Positions 61,056-64,000 of a stretch of 64,000 nucleotides of DNA are shown here, one piece after another. The DNA is taken from assembly GCF_001974875.1 (NCBI RefSeq), contig NZ_MTQD01000020.1:1-64000 (forward strand). The letters run 5' to 3'. Below the pieces are notes generated by a model, which was given only the letters and a program-made list of their open reading frames with translations, ran no database searches and was not told the DNA's origin. The position numbers and the translations under genes were made by a program. The stretch comes from Pseudoalteromonas sp. EB27 (GTDB lineage: Bacteria; Pseudomonadota; Gammaproteobacteria; Enterobacterales; Alteromonadaceae). The first letter of the stretch is position 1. Every line of letters begins with the position of its first letter.

Positions 61056-61730
61056 TTAAGCTTGTGTAGCACGCGCCTGTAACTTTTGTTTATCTAAAAC
61101 AGTTATGCGTTGATACCCCAAACTAATGGCTTGTAGGCTAACAAGCTGTTGCAGTATTTGATTAATAGTTTGGCGCGTTAGGTAGGTCATATCAGCAAGT
61201 TGCTGCTGAGATAAAACAAGCGGTGTTAAGTGCTCTGTATGTTCGCTAAGCATTAAAAGTCGATTGCATACTTTTTGCTCAGCGCTTAGTAATGCGTGAT
61301 CTTCCATTGAGGTAAACATTAGGCGTAACTTTTGTGCCAGCAATAAACCAAACTCTTGCCAATATTGTGGCTGTTCGTTTAATAGCTGTTCAAGCTCGCG
61401 TTGGGGCACGTAAAAAAGCACAACATCAGTTTGTGCATATACATCATGAGTGCGCAGGCCACCATCAAACAAGGTAACTTCGCCAAACCACAGTGATGAA
61501 TCAATAAAGCTCAATACAGCTTCTTTGCCTTCGTTACTTACGCCACTAATACGCACCACGCCGCTAAGTACGGCATAAATTCCATCGTGCTTATCACCTC
61601 GCAAAAATAATGATTGCTGAGCCTTTAGTGAGAGCGTTTTGCCCTGCGTTAATAAAAAGCTTTTTAAATAAGCGCTACGGTTTTTAAACCAATGCCCTTG
61701 CTCTATAACGTTTTGCTGCTGTGGAGTCAT
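61056..61730 (-). CDS. Crp/Fnr-family transcriptional regulator
   Basis: The 224-aa protein has an N-terminal cyclic-nucleotide-binding-like barrel (LFLRGDKHDGIYAVLSGVVR ... FGEVTLFDGGLRTHDVYA) and a C-terminal Crp-type HTH (LADMTYLTRQTINQILQQL). It lacks the Fnr cysteine cluster. It ends 3 bp short of the following gene's stop region (the lipoprotein gene ends at 61734 upstream of its start), so the two are probably co-transcribed. The signal is unknown. Confidence 0.9.
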   Translation of the reverse strand: MTPQQQNVIEQGHWFKNRSAYLKSFLLTQGKTLSLKAQQSLFLRGDKHDGIYAVLSGVVRISGVSNEGKEAVLSFIDSSLWFGEVTLFDGGLRTHDVYAQTDVVLFYVPQRELEQLLNEQPQYWQEFGLLLAQKLRLMFTSMEDHALLSAEQKVCNRLLMLSEHTEHLTPLVLSQQQLADMTYLTRQTINQILQQLVSLQAISLGYQRITVLDKQKLQARATQA

Positions 61731-61733
61731 TAT

Positions 61734-62393
61734 TTACTGCATTTGCTTATTAAATGGCTGTTTTTCGATAACCAATTTTTTAGGGAAATTTAAATCGGTT
61801 GCTATAACAAAATCATCGTATGGATCATTACCCGAAAACAGCTCCGAAATTAATGTATCGTTTTTATAAACATTAACGGTTACACCGCTACCCATGCCGC
61901 CTGAGTTAATAATATAATAATGATATTCGCCGTTACTAAAAAATAAAATACTCTGGCCAATACGCCCTATTTGCCTGTAGTAACTACCAAATGGTGCATC
62001 TGGTGAAGCTTCTTTTTCAAGCCCTATGTCATTAATACGACCAAATCGATAACTAAGCGATGAGTCATCTTTTGCAACACAAACAGAAAGTACCTTCTCG
62101 GTAGGCTCTAACTTGTAAGCTGTATTTTCATCTGGGTTGCGCACAACTTTATGCATTTTTGCGTTAATGTAGGCTGCTTCATTACTTTTACAGTGCGTAG
62201 CTAGCATACCGACGACTAAAGCGGGTTCGTTTTTTTGAACTACAGGAGGTGTGTTTACTTTGTTATTAGTGGGTAAGTTACTTGCATTATTATTTAGCTG
62301 AGGGCTATCTTGCATTGCCATACTTTGGTCGTCACAACCAAACAGTGCAAACAAGAAGAAAGAATAAAAGCTCGCTAAAAATTTAATGCGCAT
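61734..62393 (-). CDS. Hypothetical lipoprotein
   Basis: The 219-aa protein starts MRIKFLASFYSFFLFALFGC with a lipobox at LFGC (Cys20). A low-complexity linker rich in Asn, Pro and Val (about 30-57) leads to a globular domain with two cysteines (ATHCKSNE and VLSVCVAKDDSSLSYRFG). No family recognised. The start at 62393 is preferred over 62405 because it gives a compact signal. It is located just upstream of the Crp/Fnr gene with 3 bp between. Confidence 0.72.
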   Translation of the reverse strand: MRIKFLASFYSFFLFALFGCDDQSMAMQDSPQLNNNASNLPTNNKVNTPPVVQKNEPALVVGMLATHCKSNEAAYINAKMHKVVRNPDENTAYKLEPTEKVLSVCVAKDDSSLSYRFGRINDIGLEKEASPDAPFGSYYRQIGRIGQSILFFSNGEYHYYIINSGGMGSGVTVNVYKNDTLISELFSGNDPYDDFVIATDLNFPKKLVIEKQPFNKQMQ

Positions 62394-62405
62394 AATAAAA
62401 TCCAT

Positions 62406-63004
62406 CTATTAGAGAGCCTTTAAAATAGCGATAAAACTAGTGACCCGCAACACTCTTATGCGTAATACTTTATAAGTTTATTTTTAAACCATTTTCTGCA
62501 AAAACTACGTTACTTTTTAGTGATTTAATTAACGATTTTTTAAACAACCTCTGATTTTTTAATGACCAATTTATAAAATGAGACACCCTCTGTTTTAGGT
62601 GCCTAGGTTTAGTCACCAACGCTCTACCTATTAATTTTAGCCTGTAGTAAAAGCTGATGTTGAAACACCATAAAGTGTCTAAATAACTAAATGAATCAGT
62701 AATCGAGTTTCTTATAATAAAATGTTGTTACAGCACTGTTTTTGAATGGCTTTCCATAACCAACTGTAATTTATGATTTAAATCTAAAAAACACACATTT
62801 TGAAAACAATTTAGTCTCATTTTATTAAAACAATAGTTGACCCTATTTAAAATTTAAACTAGCATTTCTGGAAGCGCTTCCACAAAGCTAAATTAAATAT
62901 GTTTTTCTGGAAGCGCTTCCATACATTTGACAATGTTTACAACTACACAATAACAGCCCCATACAAGCTGTTAATAATAATGATAAAAGCGCGAGGGAAA
63001 CCGA
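62406..63004 (+). promoter_or_regulatory. Long regulatory region with two LacI-type operators and a promoter
   Basis: Two identical perfect palindromes TGGAAGCGCTTCCA occur at 62869-62882 and 62908-62921, 39 bp apart. TTGACA (62927-62932) begins 5 bp after the second, with ATAACA 17 bp later as a weak -10. The layout is that of a LacI/GalR-repressed promoter for the receptor at 63005. The 460 bp further upstream are AT-rich and show no gene. No lacI-type gene lies in this part of the window. Confidence 0.78.
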
Positions 63005-64000
63005 ATGTCTAACCATATTGTAAGAAAAACAAAGATAGCAACCAGCCTATCTCTGATTTTAGGCGCATCAATCTCTTTACCTGTATATGCACAAGAAGCA
63101 AATACAGATGTTGAAGTAATTCAAGTTACTGGTTTTAAAAGTAGTATTAAAGAGTCGACTCGTTTAAAACGCGACGCCGCAGGCGTTGTAGATGCTATAT
63201 CAGCTGAAGATATTGGTAAATTCCCAGATACCAACTTAGCAGAGTCGCTACAGCGTATTACGGGTGTGTCGATTGATCGCTCAAATGGTGAAGGCTCTAA
63301 AGTAACAGTTCGCGGTTTTGGCCCCGACTACAATATGGTAACCCTAAACGGACGTACTATGCCGGCAGCTTCATTGCCTTCAGGCGGCGGTACACCCAGT
63401 TCTCGTGCTTTTGATTTTGCAAACTTAGCGTCTGATAGCGTTAAATCGGTTGAAGTATATAAAACGGGTAAAGCAAGCATTGCATCAGGTGGTATTGGCG
63501 CAACAATTAATATTAATACCGCTCGCCCACTTGATAACCCAGGCTTTGTTTCAAGCATTGGCGTAAAAGCATTACACGATTCAACAAACCGCGTTGGTGA
63601 TGACATAACACCAGAGCTTTCGGGCTTAATTAGCTGGACCGACAGTGAAGCTAAATTTGGTGCCTCGTTAACTGCAAGCATGCAACAGCGCGATAGCTCA
63701 TCAACAGGTGCGTTTGTAAATCAATGGAATACATCAGCTTTTGACGGCACAATCCCACAAGCTGCAGACGATATTGTTTTAACTAATGCACCCGCTGTTG
63801 GTCAGCTTTATTCAATGCCATCAGATTTGCGCTACACCATTGCCGACAGAGAACGTACGCGTACAAACGCACAATTAACGCTGCAATACAGCCCAATTGA
63901 CGATTTAACAGCCACGCTTGATTACACATATTCTAAGCAAGATTTATTCGAAGCCCGTGCTGAGCAATCAATATGGATGGATAACTACAAAAGCGCGCTA
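63005..64000 (+). CDS. TonB-dependent receptor, N-terminal part (runs off window)
   Basis: The first 332 codons are present. There is a signal peptide (ending SLPVYAQEA), a TonB-box-like VEVIQVTGFKSS and the plug region DIGKFPDTNLAESLQRITGV followed by IDRSNGEGSKVTVRGFGPDY. VEVYKTGKASIASGGIGATI completes the plug. This is the style of carbohydrate-related TonB-dependent receptors of Xanthomonas/Caulobacter type. With the LacI-type operators upstream it is probably a sugar or oligosaccharide receptor whose partner genes lie beyond the window. GAGGGAAACCG precedes the ATG. Confidence 0.92.
   Translation, partial: MSNHIVRKTKIATSLSLILGASISLPVYAQEANTDVEVIQVTGFKSSIKESTRLKRDAAGVVDAISAEDIGKFPDTNLAESLQRITGVSIDRSNGEGSKVTVRGFGPDYNMVTLNGRTMPAASLPSGGGTPSSRAFDFANLASDSVKSVEVYKTGKASIASGGIGATININTARPLDNPGFVSSIGVKALHDSTNRVGDDITPELSGLISWTDSEAKFGASLTASMQQRDSSSTGAFVNQWNTSAFDGTIPQAADDIVLTNAPAVGQLYSMPSDLRYTIADRERTRTNAQLTLQYSPIDDLTATLDYTYSKQDLFEARAEQSIWMDNYKSAL

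Noticed and set aside
1..64000. tRNA, rRNA, CRISPR array or prophage
   Set aside because: No cloverleaf-like 3' CCA genes, rRNA segments, regularly spaced repeats or phage structural genes were seen on either strand.

Overview
The window looks like chromosomal DNA of a marine gammaproteobacterium of the Alteromonadales, most likely Pseudoalteromonas. This rests on the low G+C, TonB-dependent receptors, a GH1/GH3 beta-glucosidase locus, DUF6435/DUF2987/DUF962 genes and dispersed palindromic repeats opening with ATACCAATC. No database search was possible, so family calls come from motifs and remembered family sequences.

0-17.5 kb is a nitrate-assimilation and molybdenum-cofactor supercluster. 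On the minus strand a NarK-type transporter, a fused PP2C phosphatase/Ser-Thr kinase and a porin form one tight group. A 30-bp perfect palindrome follows, then the NasA electron-donor flavoprotein, NasA, and moaA-mobA-moaB-moaC-moaD-moaE. Next to it lie moeB (+), modABC (-) and moeA (+). Uptake, reductase, cofactor assembly and molybdate import are therefore co-located, but no sirohaem nitrite reductase is present in the window.

17.5-41.4 kb is mostly ordinary backbone: an NSS symporter, YciI, a PepSY/response regulator/histidine kinase operon, an amine oxidase, an AI-2E permease, YfcH and a GGDEF protein. It also holds a beta-glucoside locus (GH3, FucP-type MFS, GH1, GPH symporter, LacI regulator, with a LacI-type operator between the divergent arms), then DUF2987, a Bax-like protein, a dGTPase-family HD protein and prolyl oligopeptidase.

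42-46.6 kb carries a TonB-dependent receptor whose last 82 bp are repeated 1.96 kb downstream. The DNA between the copies encodes a lipoprotein and a leaderless M15-type peptidase, which looks like an imported effector/immunity cassette. Then come ilvE, a FabR/DesT-boxed reductase-desaturase operon and a soluble aldose dehydrogenase.

51.7-57.95 kb is an accessory island with DUF3144, an IS110-family element, DUF998, a frameshifted fragment, a duplicated ~397-bp transposase-remnant segment, unknown genes, a group II intron fragment, an attC-like integron site and a cupin cassette. The IS110 element is the most striking item. Upstream of its recombinase is a three-hairpin bridge-RNA candidate; one loop contains 10 nt matching the reconstructed empty target, and another contains 7 nt matching the element's own end. 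The target is a TAACAAG motif that also lies behind the neighbouring cassette-like genes.

58-64 kb returns to backbone (GNAT, DUF2238, SDR, DUF962, a Crp/Fnr regulator, a lipoprotein) and ends in a partial TonB-dependent receptor preceded by two LacI-type operators and a promoter.
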